Assembly: GCF_028331445.1 (NCBI RefSeq)
Contig: NZ_JAQMHX010000014.1
Coordinates: 1-64,000 of the forward strand
Direction of reading: 5' to 3'
Source: Candidatus Phyllobacterium onerii
GTDB taxonomy: Bacteria > Pseudomonadota > Alphaproteobacteria > Rhizobiales > Rhizobiaceae
Length of the DNA stretch: 64,000 nucleotides
Shown: piece by piece, positions 20,145 through 28,284 of the stretch
Layout of the letters: each line of letters opens with the position of its first letter
How positions within the stretch are numbered: the stretch's first letter is position 1
Notes under the pieces: model-generated
Databases searched by the model: none
Seen by the model: only the letters and a program-made list of their open reading frames with translations
Told to the model about the DNA's origin: nothing
Translations under genes and position numbers: made by a program

Positions 20145-21722
20145 ATGACCATGGCCAATGTTGAGCGCAAACCGAATTGCGATATCATCATCGTCGGCGG
20201 TGGGTCGGCCGGCACGTTGCTTGCCGCGCGACTGAGTGAAGAGCCGAACAGTCGCGTTCTGCTTATCGAGGCAGGCGAAGAGGCGGCGGACCCCGACATC
20301 TGGAAGCCCGCTGCCTGGCCGACGCTTCAGGGCCGCAGCTACGATTGGGACTATCGCACGGAGCCGCAAGCCGGCACCGCAGGCCGAGTGCATCATTGGG
20401 CGCGCGGGCGGTTGATCGGCGGCTCGAGTTGCCTGCACGCCATGGGCTACATGCGCGGTCATCCCTCCGACTTCCAGACTTGGGTCGACGCGACTGGGGA
20501 TCGCCGATGGAGCTGGGATGAACTGCTGTCAGTTTTCCAGGCTATCGAAGACCACCCGCTTGGTGGCGACGGCATTCACGGCAAGGGCGGGCCGTTGCCG
20601 ATCCATTTACCGGCGGACGAAGTAAGTCCGCTTGCTCGTGCCTTCATCGAGGCAGGCGCAGCATTGGGTCTGCCTCGCCTTGAGGGTCACAACAGTGGAG
20701 AGATGATCGGTGTCACCCCGAACTCTTTGAACATTCGCGACGGGCGGCGGGTTACGGCGGCGGACGCGTGGCTCACAAAGGCCGTTCGAGGCCGCAAAAA
20801 CCTAACCATCCTTACGGGATCCCGGGTGCGGCGGCTCAACCTGGAGGGCAATCAGGTCCGCAGCCTCGAGGTCGTAGGGCGACAGGGTCCGGTCGAAGTC
20901 TTTGCGGATCAAGTTGTACTTTGTGCCGGCGCGCTGGAAAGTCCGGCTTTGCTGATGCGTTCGGGCATCGGCCCGCACGATGTACTCGACGCCGCAGGCG
21001 TTGGCTGCTTGATCGACATGCCTGAAATCGGTCGAAACCTTCAGGACCACCTGCTTGGTGCCGGCAACCTTTATGCGTCACGCAAGCCGGTTCCTCCATC
21101 GCGCCTCCAACACTCGGAGTCGATGGCCTATATGCGAGCTGACGGGCTCACCGCTACTGGTCAACCCGAGATTGTCGTTGGTTGCGGCGTCGCGCCGATC
21201 GTGTCCGAACGCTTTCAGGCGCCTGCCGCTGGCACTGCATATTCACTGCTGTTCGGGATCACCCATCCAACGAGCCGCGGCAGCCTACGCATAAGTGGGC
21301 CGGAGGTCGGCGACCGGTTGATCATCGACCCGGCATACCTGCAAACCGGTCGGGACCGCGAGCTGTTTCGCCAAGCTCTCTCGGCTGCACGGACAATCGG
21401 GCATAAAGATGAACTCGCCGGCTGGAGAGAGCGCGAACTCCTGCCAAGCACCCTGAACAGTGCGGCCGAGATGGACGACTTCATCGCGCAGTCCGTCATC
21501 ACACACCATCATCCCTGTGGTACTTGCAGGATGGGTAATGACCCGGACGCCGTCGTTGATCCAAATCTACGACTCAAGGCGCTCGACAATCTTTTTGTAG
21601 TGGACGCGTCAATTATGCCCAACCTCACCGCAGGACCGATTCATGCTGCGGTGCTCGCGATCGCCGAGACCTTCGCTCGATCGCACCGGAAAATGGACCC
21701 GGAAAGAATTCCGATGCGATGA
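20145..21722 (+). CDS. pno: Pyridoxine 4-oxidase (GMC, FAD, O2-dependent)
   Basis: This enzyme oxidises pyridoxine to pyridoxal, reducing O2 to H2O2, the entry step for pyridoxine. The 525-residue GMC protein has the FAD-binding motif IIVGGGSAGTLLAARL, the signature GRLIGGSSCLHAMGYMRGH, CAGALESPALLMRSGIGP and an active-site His cluster (about 454-456) in ITHHHPCGTCRMG. It matches the crystallised M. loti enzyme (mll6785) almost throughout. Start 20145 was chosen for GGAG 5 bases upstream among several nearby ATGs. The last dozen residues (after AETFAR) differ from what I remember because the frame runs into an antisense GMC remnant. Confidence 0.93.
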   Translation: MTMANVERKPNCDIIIVGGGSAGTLLAARLSEEPNSRVLLIEAGEEAADPDIWKPAAWPTLQGRSYDWDYRTEPQAGTAGRVHHWARGRLIGGSSCLHAMGYMRGHPSDFQTWVDATGDRRWSWDELLSVFQAIEDHPLGGDGIHGKGGPLPIHLPADEVSPLARAFIEAGAALGLPRLEGHNSGEMIGVTPNSLNIRDGRRVTAADAWLTKAVRGRKNLTILTGSRVRRLNLEGNQVRSLEVVGRQGPVEVFADQVVLCAGALESPALLMRSGIGPHDVLDAAGVGCLIDMPEIGRNLQDHLLGAGNLYASRKPVPPSRLQHSESMAYMRADGLTATGQPEIVVGCGVAPIVSERFQAPAAGTAYSLLFGITHPTSRGSLRISGPEVGDRLIIDPAYLQTGRDRELFRQALSAARTIGHKDELAGWRERELLPSTLNSAAEMDDFIAQSVITHHHPCGTCRMGNDPDAVVDPNLRLKALDNLFVVDASIMPNLTAGPIHAAVLAIAETFARSHRKMDPERIPMR

Positions 21723-21792
21723 ACGGCATCATCTAGGGCTGCGCAGCAAGGTTGCGCGCGACGCGAAAGCCGGCGCGAAGCGACTGCCAGGC
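21690..21792 (-). pseudogene. Remnant of a 4-pyridoxate dehydrogenase-like GMC gene
   Basis: The minus strand encodes [18 protein letters not shown], an in-frame TAG (21733-21735), then MMPFIASEFFPGP. The intact 4-pyridoxate dehydrogenase in this window has [18 protein letters not shown] and then [14 protein letters not shown], so most of about 32 positions agree. Similarity ends on both sides. The remnant overlaps the last codons of pyridoxine 4-oxidase on the opposite strand and explains that gene's unusual tail. It marks an old rearrangement at the cluster edge. Confidence 0.65.
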
Positions 21793-21956
21793 CTTGACGA
21801 CGGCCCGCGCGATTGGCCATCGTGATGCCTTACCCAAGCTGTTTTCGACACTACGCCGGTTCATGTCTGGAATTCACCAAGGTCAAGGGTTGTCTTTAAG
21901 CGCGAAGCACATAATCGTTTGAGGGTCTTGTCCAAAGTCGTAACGTATGGATAATC

Positions 21957-21982
21957 GTTCCTTTGAAAATGCCGATAATAGG
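21957..21982 (+). repeat. Left inverted repeat of the 4.9-kb segment
   Basis: The repeat begins GTTCCTTTGAAAATGCC and continues GATAATAGG. It is matched on the opposite strand at 26838-26863 with two mismatches (positions 2 and 5). From 21841 to the repeat, and from it to 22123, I see no other gene; a short open frame inside the repeat (TTG/ATG then MPIIG) has no support. Confidence 0.65.
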
Positions 21983-22123
21983 CAAATTTCGGGCATGTTT
22001 GATTGTAGCTCAAAAGTCGACAATCTACGTCGATACTTCATTCTACACCGAAAGGGAGCCAAACGAACGGCTGCTTTGCGCCTTGCTGATCGTAGTCGGC
22101 GCTCAACTCAACGCTCGCAATGA

Positions 22124-22303
22124 TCACGCAGCAATCGTCGCCGGAGCCATTGTCGCAGAGAAACCCGTCTCGTCGTCATTGGCTTGAGCGATCACGATTG
22201 CATCGCCTATTTGGGGCGCATTCCCGATATCTAACGCGGGATTGGTTCCTCGGTTATAAGCATCCATGGCTAGTATTGCACTAAGGAGCGTTGCGTTTGT
22301 CAT
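22124..22303 (-). pseudogene. N-terminal fragment (59 aa) of a possible lipase-like protein
   Basis: ATG at 22303, 11 bp after the stop of the preceding gene, opens a 59-codon frame: MTNATLLSAILAMDAYNRG, then a PALDIGNAPQIGDAIVIAQ stretch, ending at TGA 22124-22126. The LSMDAYNRG-type start resembles N-termini of Mbeg1-like/alpha-beta hydrolase proteins of several hundred residues, so this looks like a truncated head. That family assignment is from memory and weak. An AGGAA lies just before the ATG. It would be translated after the membrane protein gene. Confidence 0.45.
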
Positions 22304-22314
22304 TTCCTGAAGCC

Positions 22315-23019
22315 CTATCTTTTAAAGTTTGATGCGCTAATCATAAGCGGAGGGTATCTGTCGGTGGGAGGGCCTCCATCCAAGGCTTTCTTATAAAGCC
22401 GGGGTAGCCACAAAAGAAGTTTCTCGATCTTTTCGGTTGTTGCGGCTTGCGTTCCCTGAAGGATGACGGATTTTAGCCCATAGCCATGACCGAATGTCGC
22501 GTCTAGATGTTGCGGATCGACTGGTTTGAAGGAGATTGGATTATTCAAGTCAGTGAACGTAACCATCAAGGGCAACCTATCAAATGGTACAGTTCTTGGA
22601 CCTAGATGTTGCGCGCGGTCTATTGCTGCAGACATCGAAGTATAGTCGTCACGGAGCGCGGGCCAGGGAAGGCCATAGAGGGACACCAAAAGTTCGCTGA
22701 AAGAACGTGCTTTTGGTGATTTAGATCCGAATGCAGTCAAAGAAAGAAAAATGTTACGGCCGCGCCCGAGGTCTACAAAAATAGCCTCACCACTGGTGTC
22801 GGAGGCGGTCATAGGATGCGCCAAAATAACCTCCATAAATTTTGATCTCTCAAATATTGCTTCATTGATCGATGCACCCGTTTTTGTCCCGTCCGGGGTG
22901 CTAACCTCGACCGTTACCTGATATCGAAAAACGTATGTTGGAGAATAAAAATATAAGTATATCCCAAAGGCCAAAACAAGCGCGGCTACTGCGCCAAACC
23001 AATACACAATCTTTGGCAA
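22315..23019 (-). CDS. Membrane-anchored protein of unknown function
   Basis: A 234-residue protein with one N-terminal hydrophobic segment (about residues 5-28, IVYWFGAVAALVLAFGIYLYF). A soluble, probably periplasmic part follows: a beta-rich start (FRYQVTVEVSTPDGTKTG) then a Ser/Pro-containing globular stretch. I do not recognise a domain. The start is a TTG at 23019 with GGGGA 8 bases upstream; no ATG precedes the hydrophobic segment. Codon use is more AT-rich than in the B6 cluster. It is the first of a two-gene unit with the 59-residue fragment downstream. Confidence 0.65.
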   Translation of the reverse strand: MPKIVYWFGAVAALVLAFGIYLYFYSPTYVFRYQVTVEVSTPDGTKTGASINEAIFERSKFMEVILAHPMTASDTSGEAIFVDLGRGRNIFLSLTAFGSKSPKARSFSELLVSLYGLPWPALRDDYTSMSAAIDRAQHLGPRTVPFDRLPLMVTFTDLNNPISFKPVDPQHLDATFGHGYGLKSVILQGTQAATTEKIEKLLLWLPRLYKKALDGGPPTDRYPPLMISASNFKR

Positions 23020-23219
23020 TTTATTTCCCCGAGTGCCCCTTGCCGGAACATGATCCTATTGAAAGAAAAAAACGAAGCCATCATCAGCAGAAGCATAAAT
23101 AACTTTATGCACGTTCGAGACCACGACACCCGCAAGCTAATATAAAATTCCGCGTAGTTCCGAATTCTACTTTAAGAGATATGGTCGAGATAGCCTACTA
23201 TATGTAGAATTCACATTTA

Positions 23220-23411
23220 TTATAAAATCCCGATTGCGACGCTGCAATCCTGACTTGCATCGCATTGCGCTGTTCCCTCAAGATGGGATTGATCCGGTTT
23301 CCCGATCCAGATTTTCACCGAGTACGGTTTTGGCAGGGTGGCCGGGTCGCCGCAGGCCGTAGACGAAAACCACGCGATGAGCGGTAGCGCGACCGAAACG
23401 TTCTTCAACAT
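23220..23411 (-). CDS. Small secreted or lipoprotein-like peptide
   Basis: A 63-residue product with a signal-like start (MLKNVSVALPLIAWFSSTACG). The Cys20 context STAC is a poor lipobox, so either lipoprotein or Sec export is possible. The remainder contains two further cysteines in QCDASQDCS. ATG 23411 has GGGGA 9 bases upstream. No family is recognised. It may be the truncated end of a longer exported protein, because it stops inside what looks like a beta-strand segment. The 200 bp between it and the next gene upstream of 23020 show no features. Confidence 0.4.
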   Translation of the reverse strand: MLKNVSVALPLIAWFSSTACGDPATLPKPYSVKIWIGKPDQSHLEGTAQCDASQDCSVAIGIL

Positions 23412-23543
23412 GCGCGTGATTCCCCAATTGATCCCCGCTGGATTTTTTATCTCCCGCCGTGTCGAAATAAGGGCTTAGGTTATCGGTCCGACGTTGCGAC
23501 CGGATTTAACAATTGCAACCAGAAAATAGGTTAGCAAGCCAGG

Positions 23544-23960
23544 CTAGCCTCTTGTGCCCAGTGGGCCATCAAACCAGATTAAATCCTGTCGCTCCTGGTT
23601 TGGATCAGAAACCCAGCCGAGTTGCGAGAACAGTTTTCCAAACCTACTGACATGCTCCCATTTTTCACTTTGCTCAAAAGGTGGACCGTCATCTCCATAG
23701 CATTGGATAGACAGGCACGTTTCGCCTTTGCCACGCAGCTTGGCGATAAACTCCCCAACGGAACCATTCGTGCCGATGTGGTGTGCTACAGTACCACCAG
23801 GCCTGACCCATTTATTTTGTATGAGCAGATTGTAGGCCGTCCACATCATGTGGTCGTTTTGTAAAGCTGCGATGAATTCCAGACTCCTGCTCAAATCTGC
23901 CTTGAGTTCAGGGCTGCCTTCGAGCGGGTCGATCTGCCCTGCTGTATTGTCTTGAGTCAC
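23544..23960 (-). CDS. Hypothetical protein, 138 aa
   Basis: A soluble, acidic protein without signal peptide or membrane segment. An N-terminal helix-like part (SPELKADLSRSLEFIAALQNDHM) is followed by WTAYNLLIQNKWVRPGG and a C-terminal FSQLGWVSDPNQERQDLIWFD. I do not recognise it. GTG 23960 is preferred because GAGGT lies 7 bases upstream; a second GTG three codons earlier overlaps that site. Neighbours are equally unknown, so context gives no function. It may be a small immunity or accessory protein, but nothing here proves it. Confidence 0.5.
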   Translation of the reverse strand: MTQDNTAGQIDPLEGSPELKADLSRSLEFIAALQNDHMMWTAYNLLIQNKWVRPGGTVAHHIGTNGSVGEFIAKLRGKGETCLSIQCYGDDGPPFEQSEKWEHVSRFGKLFSQLGWVSDPNQERQDLIWFDGPLGTRG

Positions 23961-24091
23961 CCGTTTCACCTCGATGGCAGCATGAACCTACCGCGGAGAG
24001 TTACCGTTGGATTTACCAACACAAGGTCGCTCACCAAGAGGTATCTAAGTCTTGTGCAACCAAGATTTGCCATGGCCTAAACAGATTTAGC

Positions 24092-24889
24092 CTATTGGTG
24101 CAGATAAGCATTTTCGCGCCAGCGGTACAAAAGTGTCCGCGCCCCAACGGCGATATCGGACCAATTGGAAATTTCCGATTGCGGAAAACGGATCGTCAAA
24201 CCAAGCCTGTCGTTGCGCCACAAGAACTCACCGAGACACGATGGATTTAGAAATTCTTGAGGTTCGCGCCAACATCGAACAGAGACCTCAGGATCATCCC
24301 CGCTTGCTTCGGCTCCATAAAGTATGAACGGACCGCCGGTTGTCCTTCGTAATCCAAATTCGGCAGCCAACTTCATATCACCGTTCTGCCGAGCGATCCG
24401 CTTGTTGAAACTTTGGGCGGGCAACTGCAATCCAGGTGTATCGAGGGGCAGCCATGGAGAACTGAGCGAAGCTTCGACGATATACTCTCCATCTTGCGGT
24501 ATTGTTCGCCCCTTTTCACAAGGCCGATACCAAGGCGTGTTAAATCTATCAAGTTCCGAATAGCGCAGATTCGGCATCCAGAAGGCAAAAGCCAGTCCAG
24601 GAATTTTGTGGGTCGCGTCCCCGTCTTTGGGGTTTGCGGCAATCTTTTCCAGATGGGTACTGGGCCAAGGATTTAGATAGCCAAATGGCACTTTTAACAA
24701 GGTTCCTCTTACGTTGAAGAAATGTTCCTCGGAAAGCAAATGCGCTGCCGAGTCTGTTAACACTGGCTTGCCAGCTCCATTGCTTGAAACGGCACTCGTG
24801 TGTTCACATTTCGGGGCTGCCATAGCTGGCACAAAGCTCATAAATGAGATTGAACTGACAGCCAGAAATACTATTGCTGCACTAGACAT
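24092..24889 (-). CDS. Secreted protein of unknown function, 265 aa
   Basis: A Sec signal peptide (cleavage near AMA-APK, residue 24) leads into a 240-residue exported protein with several tryptophans and cysteines (for example KCEHTS, PWYRPCEKGRT, VRCWREPQEFLNPSC). No domain is recognised. ATG 24889 has a GAG 6-7 bases upstream. Base composition is lower in GC than the B6 genes. It lies just left of the insertion sequence inside the 4.9-kb segment, and its promoter region (24890-25027) is intact up to the insertion sequence end. Confidence 0.6.
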   Translation of the reverse strand: MSSAAIVFLAVSSISFMSFVPAMAAPKCEHTSAVSSNGAGKPVLTDSAAHLLSEEHFFNVRGTLLKVPFGYLNPWPSTHLEKIAANPKDGDATHKIPGLAFAFWMPNLRYSELDRFNTPWYRPCEKGRTIPQDGEYIVEASLSSPWLPLDTPGLQLPAQSFNKRIARQNGDMKLAAEFGLRRTTGGPFILYGAEASGDDPEVSVRCWREPQEFLNPSCLGEFLWRNDRLGLTIRFPQSEISNWSDIAVGARTLLYRWRENAYLHQ

Positions 24890-25027
24890 GAAGCTCTCAT
24901 CCGTACGAAACGAAAAGATTTAAAAGAGGTTTCTGCAGCCATTTGAAGTTGCGGAATTCGGTGTCGAATGCGAAACCCACCTAACCAATTGTATTACCAT
25001 TATTTCTTTCTTGGCCTCTTAATTGAC

Positions 25028-26722
25028 GGTTCTTCCTCAATTTCTGTGGTTAACAAAGTGTTAGCGCCGCGATTGCTATCTGCGGGGATGCGAACGAAAT
25101 CGAAATGGTCACCCGGCCCAGGGGTCAAAGTTTTGGGTATCACCCTTCAAGATAAAGAAAACTGGGTTGTTTCTGCCGCTGCGAAACCTGTCGGTATCTG
25201 CCCGGATTGCGGAAGGCGAAGCCGGCACCGGCATGGCTGGCACAACCGCCGCCTCCAGGACTTGCCTGTTCAGGGTCAAGTTGTGGAAATCAAACTCGCA
25301 CTGAACAGGTGGCAGTGTAGGCACCGGAAATGCGGGCGACGAACCTTCACCGACAGGTTGCCCGAGATTGCTTCACCCTACACGCGACGAACAGAACGGA
25401 TGGCCGAGATTGTACGTTTGATTGGCCACAAGATGGGCGGTCACCCGGGTGAATATTTGTTGCATCGGCTCGGCATGCCGGTCAGTGACGACACGATCTT
25501 GCGGCAATTGAAGCGCAATAATCCTGCGTCCATGCAAGAAGACAATATTCGGGTTGTGGGCATTGATGATTGGAGCTGGCGGCATTCCTCGCGGTACGGC
25601 ACGATCATGGTCGATCTTGAGCGTCAATCGGTCATCGATGTTTTGGACGACCGCAGCGTTGAGAGCGCAAAAGCATGGTTTCAAGAGCGTCCGACGATCG
25701 AAGTTGTTAGCCGAGATCGCTGCGGCCTGTATGCCCAGGCAGCCCGGGAGGGCGCACCGCAGGCCCGCCAGGTGGCTGACCGTTTTCATCTGGTCCAAAA
25801 TCTCAGGGTGGCGATCAAGGAACAGATGAGCGTTTATGGCCACGCCCATGTTAGACCTATTCTCTCCGAAGATGCGATCGCCAGCGCTACGGCACAACAC
25901 CGCCGAGCCCGCTTGCAGCACAGACAATCCCGTCAGGAAATATTTGCCACGCTTCAAGCTTTGCGCCAGCAGGGCCTCACCTACAGCGAGATTGCAAGGC
26001 GGACCGGATACGAGCGCCGCAGCATCGCGAATTGGCTCACTTCTAATGCACCTCGAGACAGAAACCGGGCAGCCTTGAATCCGACATCGCCGTTGTATTT
26101 TGAAACTTTTCTGGCTGAATGCTGGAAGAATGGAAATCGTATTGGACGCCATCTGTTTCACGATATCAAGAACCGCGGCTACACGGGCAGTCGTTCCAAT
26201 CTGGAGCGCTTGTTGAAGGTGTGGCGTGAAGCCGAAAACATCCAATCCGACGACCCGCCTGTAGATGTGTATGTTTCAGAACCCGTCCGTGATCCTGATA
26301 CCGGCCATGTGATCTCGTCTGTGGTGGCCGCAGCTTTGTGCATAAAACCGCGTGGCCTGCTGACAGATATTCAGACCAGAAAGGTCAATGCTTTGAAGCA
26401 GGGCTCGACAGTGTTCGCCATAATGCGTGACTTGGCCATGCGTTTCAACGGCATCTTGCGCAGCAGGAATTCGGCGGCACTGGATGAATGGATCGACGAT
26501 GCCATTGACACCGAACTCACGGCGATCATGCGTTTCGCCAGCGTTTTGCGTCGGGATATTGATGCCGTCAAAAATGGGATCGAACTCCCTTGGAGCAACG
26601 GTCAAGCCGAAGGGCAGATCAACCGCCTCAAGATGCTGAAGCGAGCAATGTACGGTCGCGCCGGCCCGGAACTGATGAGAGCAAGAATGATGCCGCTGAA
26701 TCACAGAAATTGAGGAAGAACC
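25028..26722 (+). mobile_element. ISL3-family insertion sequence
   Basis: A 1,695-bp element with perfect 21-bp terminal inverted repeats (25028-25048 and 26702-26722) beginning GGTTCTTCCTCAATT, typical of ISL3 ends, which start with GG. It contains one full-length transposase whose stop codon lies inside the right repeat. The 8-bp sequences flanking the element do not match each other, so no target duplication is visible. It may have suffered rearrangement or have been inherited inside the larger segment. Confidence 0.88.
25088..26713 (+). CDS. ISL3-family transposase
   Basis: A 541-residue transposase. An N-terminal zinc-finger-like region (CPDCGRRSRHRHGWHNRRLQDLP and CRHRKCGRRTF) precedes the DDE catalytic core starting at VVGIDDWSWRHSSRYGTIMVDL. 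A helix-turn-helix-like insert (GLTYSEIARRTGYERRSIANWL) follows, then the conserved C-terminal SNGQAEGQINRLKMLKRAMYGRAG. The motif VGIDDWSWR supplies the first catalytic Asp and NGQAEG the Glu. The ATG at 25088 was chosen inside the left terminal repeat; the frame is open further upstream but that part precedes the element end. No frameshift is seen, so it may be active. Confidence 0.9.
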   Translation: MRTKSKWSPGPGVKVLGITLQDKENWVVSAAAKPVGICPDCGRRSRHRHGWHNRRLQDLPVQGQVVEIKLALNRWQCRHRKCGRRTFTDRLPEIASPYTRRTERMAEIVRLIGHKMGGHPGEYLLHRLGMPVSDDTILRQLKRNNPASMQEDNIRVVGIDDWSWRHSSRYGTIMVDLERQSVIDVLDDRSVESAKAWFQERPTIEVVSRDRCGLYAQAAREGAPQARQVADRFHLVQNLRVAIKEQMSVYGHAHVRPILSEDAIASATAQHRRARLQHRQSRQEIFATLQALRQQGLTYSEIARRTGYERRSIANWLTSNAPRDRNRAALNPTSPLYFETFLAECWKNGNRIGRHLFHDIKNRGYTGSRSNLERLLKVWREAENIQSDDPPVDVYVSEPVRDPDTGHVISSVVAAALCIKPRGLLTDIQTRKVNALKQGSTVFAIMRDLAMRFNGILRSRNSAALDEWIDDAIDTELTAIMRFASVLRRDIDAVKNGIELPWSNGQAEGQINRLKMLKRAMYGRAGPELMRARMMPLNHRN

Positions 26723-26837
26723 CATGTAGGTGTTGCCGTCAGAATAGCAATCGACCTGAAGTGCGCATCTCCGGTCATCCAAACGCCCTTTTTCCTTGTA
26801 TTTCGGGCGTTTTGTCGCTCCTAGAGATGCCCGTTCA

Positions 26838-26863
26838 CCTATTATCGGCATTTTCAAACGACC
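26838..26863 (-). repeat. Right inverted repeat of the 4.9-kb segment
   Basis: This is the mirror of 21957-21982 (24 of 26 bases). Between the insertion sequence end (26722) and this repeat lies 115 bp with no gene. From the repeat to 26956 I likewise see no gene. Confidence 0.65.
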
Positions 26864-26956
26864 GTTTTCTGGTGACTTCCGGTCGTGTACTAGGCGCTTT
26901 TCTGCCTAGAGTTCCGGAATGAACCGATCCCACGTCTCATCGGCTGTCCGGGTATT

Positions 26957-28147
26957 TCAGACGATACCCCAAGCGCGGTAACGTCCCCTGCCCGTCATTT
27001 CACGCACGCCAAGTTCACCGATGAGATTTAGCGCCCCGCGTTGGGAAACCTTCAATTCCTTGGCAATCAGAGCTGTTGAGACCATGGGCCGTGACAAAAT
27101 GAGATCGATCATGCCGGGAAGGCTTGATGTGGAGCGTCGATCCTTCAATTTTCGTTCCATTTGCATCCGAGCAAGACTCAGCCGCTCGACTTCCTTCAGA
27201 TTTGACAAGCTCGATATCTGAACCGCTTCCAGAAAAGCAATCAGCCGTGTCGTATGATCGCGGGCACGGCGACGATCACGCGGAATGGAGCGCAATCCCG
27301 CGTTGAAGGCTGCGAGATGCGATCTCGTCTTCCCCCGTTCTCTGAGCATGGCGGACACGAGCATTGGACCCAGCCAGTGCTGGTGTTGCAACGGTTCGAT
27401 ATCCTCCCATGCGTCCCAGACTACTGCAGCCGCAAGTAGTGGTGGCAAATCACGGCTCCGGTCATGAACCGCCAGCCACCGCTCGATCCGCGCATCCTCA
27501 TCCCAATCCGGGTCGTATACCAGCGGGTCACCATCCAGTGCGACCTCGGCCGGTGGAGGCCTGCTCCCTCCCCTCCCCCCGCCAACCTCCGCTGGTTGCG
27601 CAAGCAGCCGCGACGAGCGGACCAGCAACGCATCCAATTTCGCCAATTCGTCTTCGAAAGCGTTTTCGGCATCAGATTTGACCTCGGTCTCATCGTCCGT
27701 AACGGGTTCAACCGCTGGCATGGTTTCAGCAGATGGCACGGCAAACTCGCTGGTTGCCCGCCCGCGCAGACTAGCGAGACCTTTCGAACTGAACGACCAA
27801 GCCGGCGGGCTAGCAGCGATCTGGCGTCGCGTACGCAAAATGGCATGGGCCCTTGTCAGCTCATGCGTCGGAGTGCGGATGTCCATGCGTGCATCATGGA
27901 GAACCAAATCTTCGACATGAACAAGCTCCCCCGCCAGCCAGAGAGCATTACACGCCTCCATGAAATGCGAGCGTTCTATCCAGCCCTCATTTTCGCGCAA
28001 AAGTCCGTCGCGCGTCCGGCGTCCGTTCGTGTCGCCGAGATCATTCTTGCGACCGACCCTGTCGTCAAGCCGCGCCAACGCGTCTTCAGCAGCAATGACG
28101 GGTTGAAGCAGATCTTTGAGAGGTAACTCACCAGAATCATAAACCAT
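26957..28147 (-). CDS. RHE_PE00001-type DUF1612 / helix-turn-helix plasmid protein
   Basis: A 396-residue protein of the family annotated RHE_PE00001 or DUF1612 in rhizobial plasmids. The N-terminal block is ELPLKDLLQPVIAAEDALARLD, then WIERSHFMEACNALWLAGELVH with LHDARMDIRTPTHELTRAH. The middle is variable and Pro/Glu-rich (about 165-215). The C-terminal part ends in a helix-turn-helix-like KELKVSQRGALNLIGELGVREMTGRGRYR. Function is unknown, but it is usual on plasmids and genomic islands. ATG 28147 fits the family start better than a TTG six codons earlier. A CCAT-TGAAACT-ATGG inverted repeat covers the start. Confidence 0.8.
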   Translation of the reverse strand: MVYDSGELPLKDLLQPVIAAEDALARLDDRVGRKNDLGDTNGRRTRDGLLRENEGWIERSHFMEACNALWLAGELVHVEDLVLHDARMDIRTPTHELTRAHAILRTRRQIAASPPAWSFSSKGLASLRGRATSEFAVPSAETMPAVEPVTDDETEVKSDAENAFEDELAKLDALLVRSSRLLAQPAEVGGGRGGSRPPPAEVALDGDPLVYDPDWDEDARIERWLAVHDRSRDLPPLLAAAVVWDAWEDIEPLQHQHWLGPMLVSAMLRERGKTRSHLAAFNAGLRSIPRDRRRARDHTTRLIAFLEAVQISSLSNLKEVERLSLARMQMERKLKDRRSTSSLPGMIDLILSRPMVSTALIAKELKVSQRGALNLIGELGVREMTGRGRYRAWGIV

Positions 28148-28284
28148 TGAAACTATGGTAAACAATTGCTTAAACGGATGCTATAATGAATTTCGCTTCC
28201 GTTGGGCGAAGTGCAGGTACCGCCGGATAAACGGGATGAATCGTCTGGGAGGGCTGATTCGCATTATTAGCGTGTTTGGCGCCT

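Larger units (their letters stand above)
21957..26863. mobile_element. Putative 4.9-kb element bounded by 26-bp inverted repeats
   Basis: Near-identical inverted sequences lie at 21957-21982 and 26838-26863 (24 of 26 bases match, including an unbroken 21). A further CGGGCAT lies just inside both ends. Between them are five minus-strand genes of unknown function, lower in GC than the flanks, and a complete ISL3-type insertion sequence near the right end. I see no matching direct repeat outside the ends and no second transposase, so whether the outer repeats mobilise the segment is unproven. It separates the B6 cluster from plasmid-type genes. Confidence 0.5.

Noticed and set aside
21963-22187. 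Possible serine-recombinase start (MKMPIIG) inside both outer inverted repeats
   Set aside because: The MPIIG start fits the opening of some recombinases, but the following residues do not continue into the ARVST catalytic motif on either side, so no recombinase gene is called.
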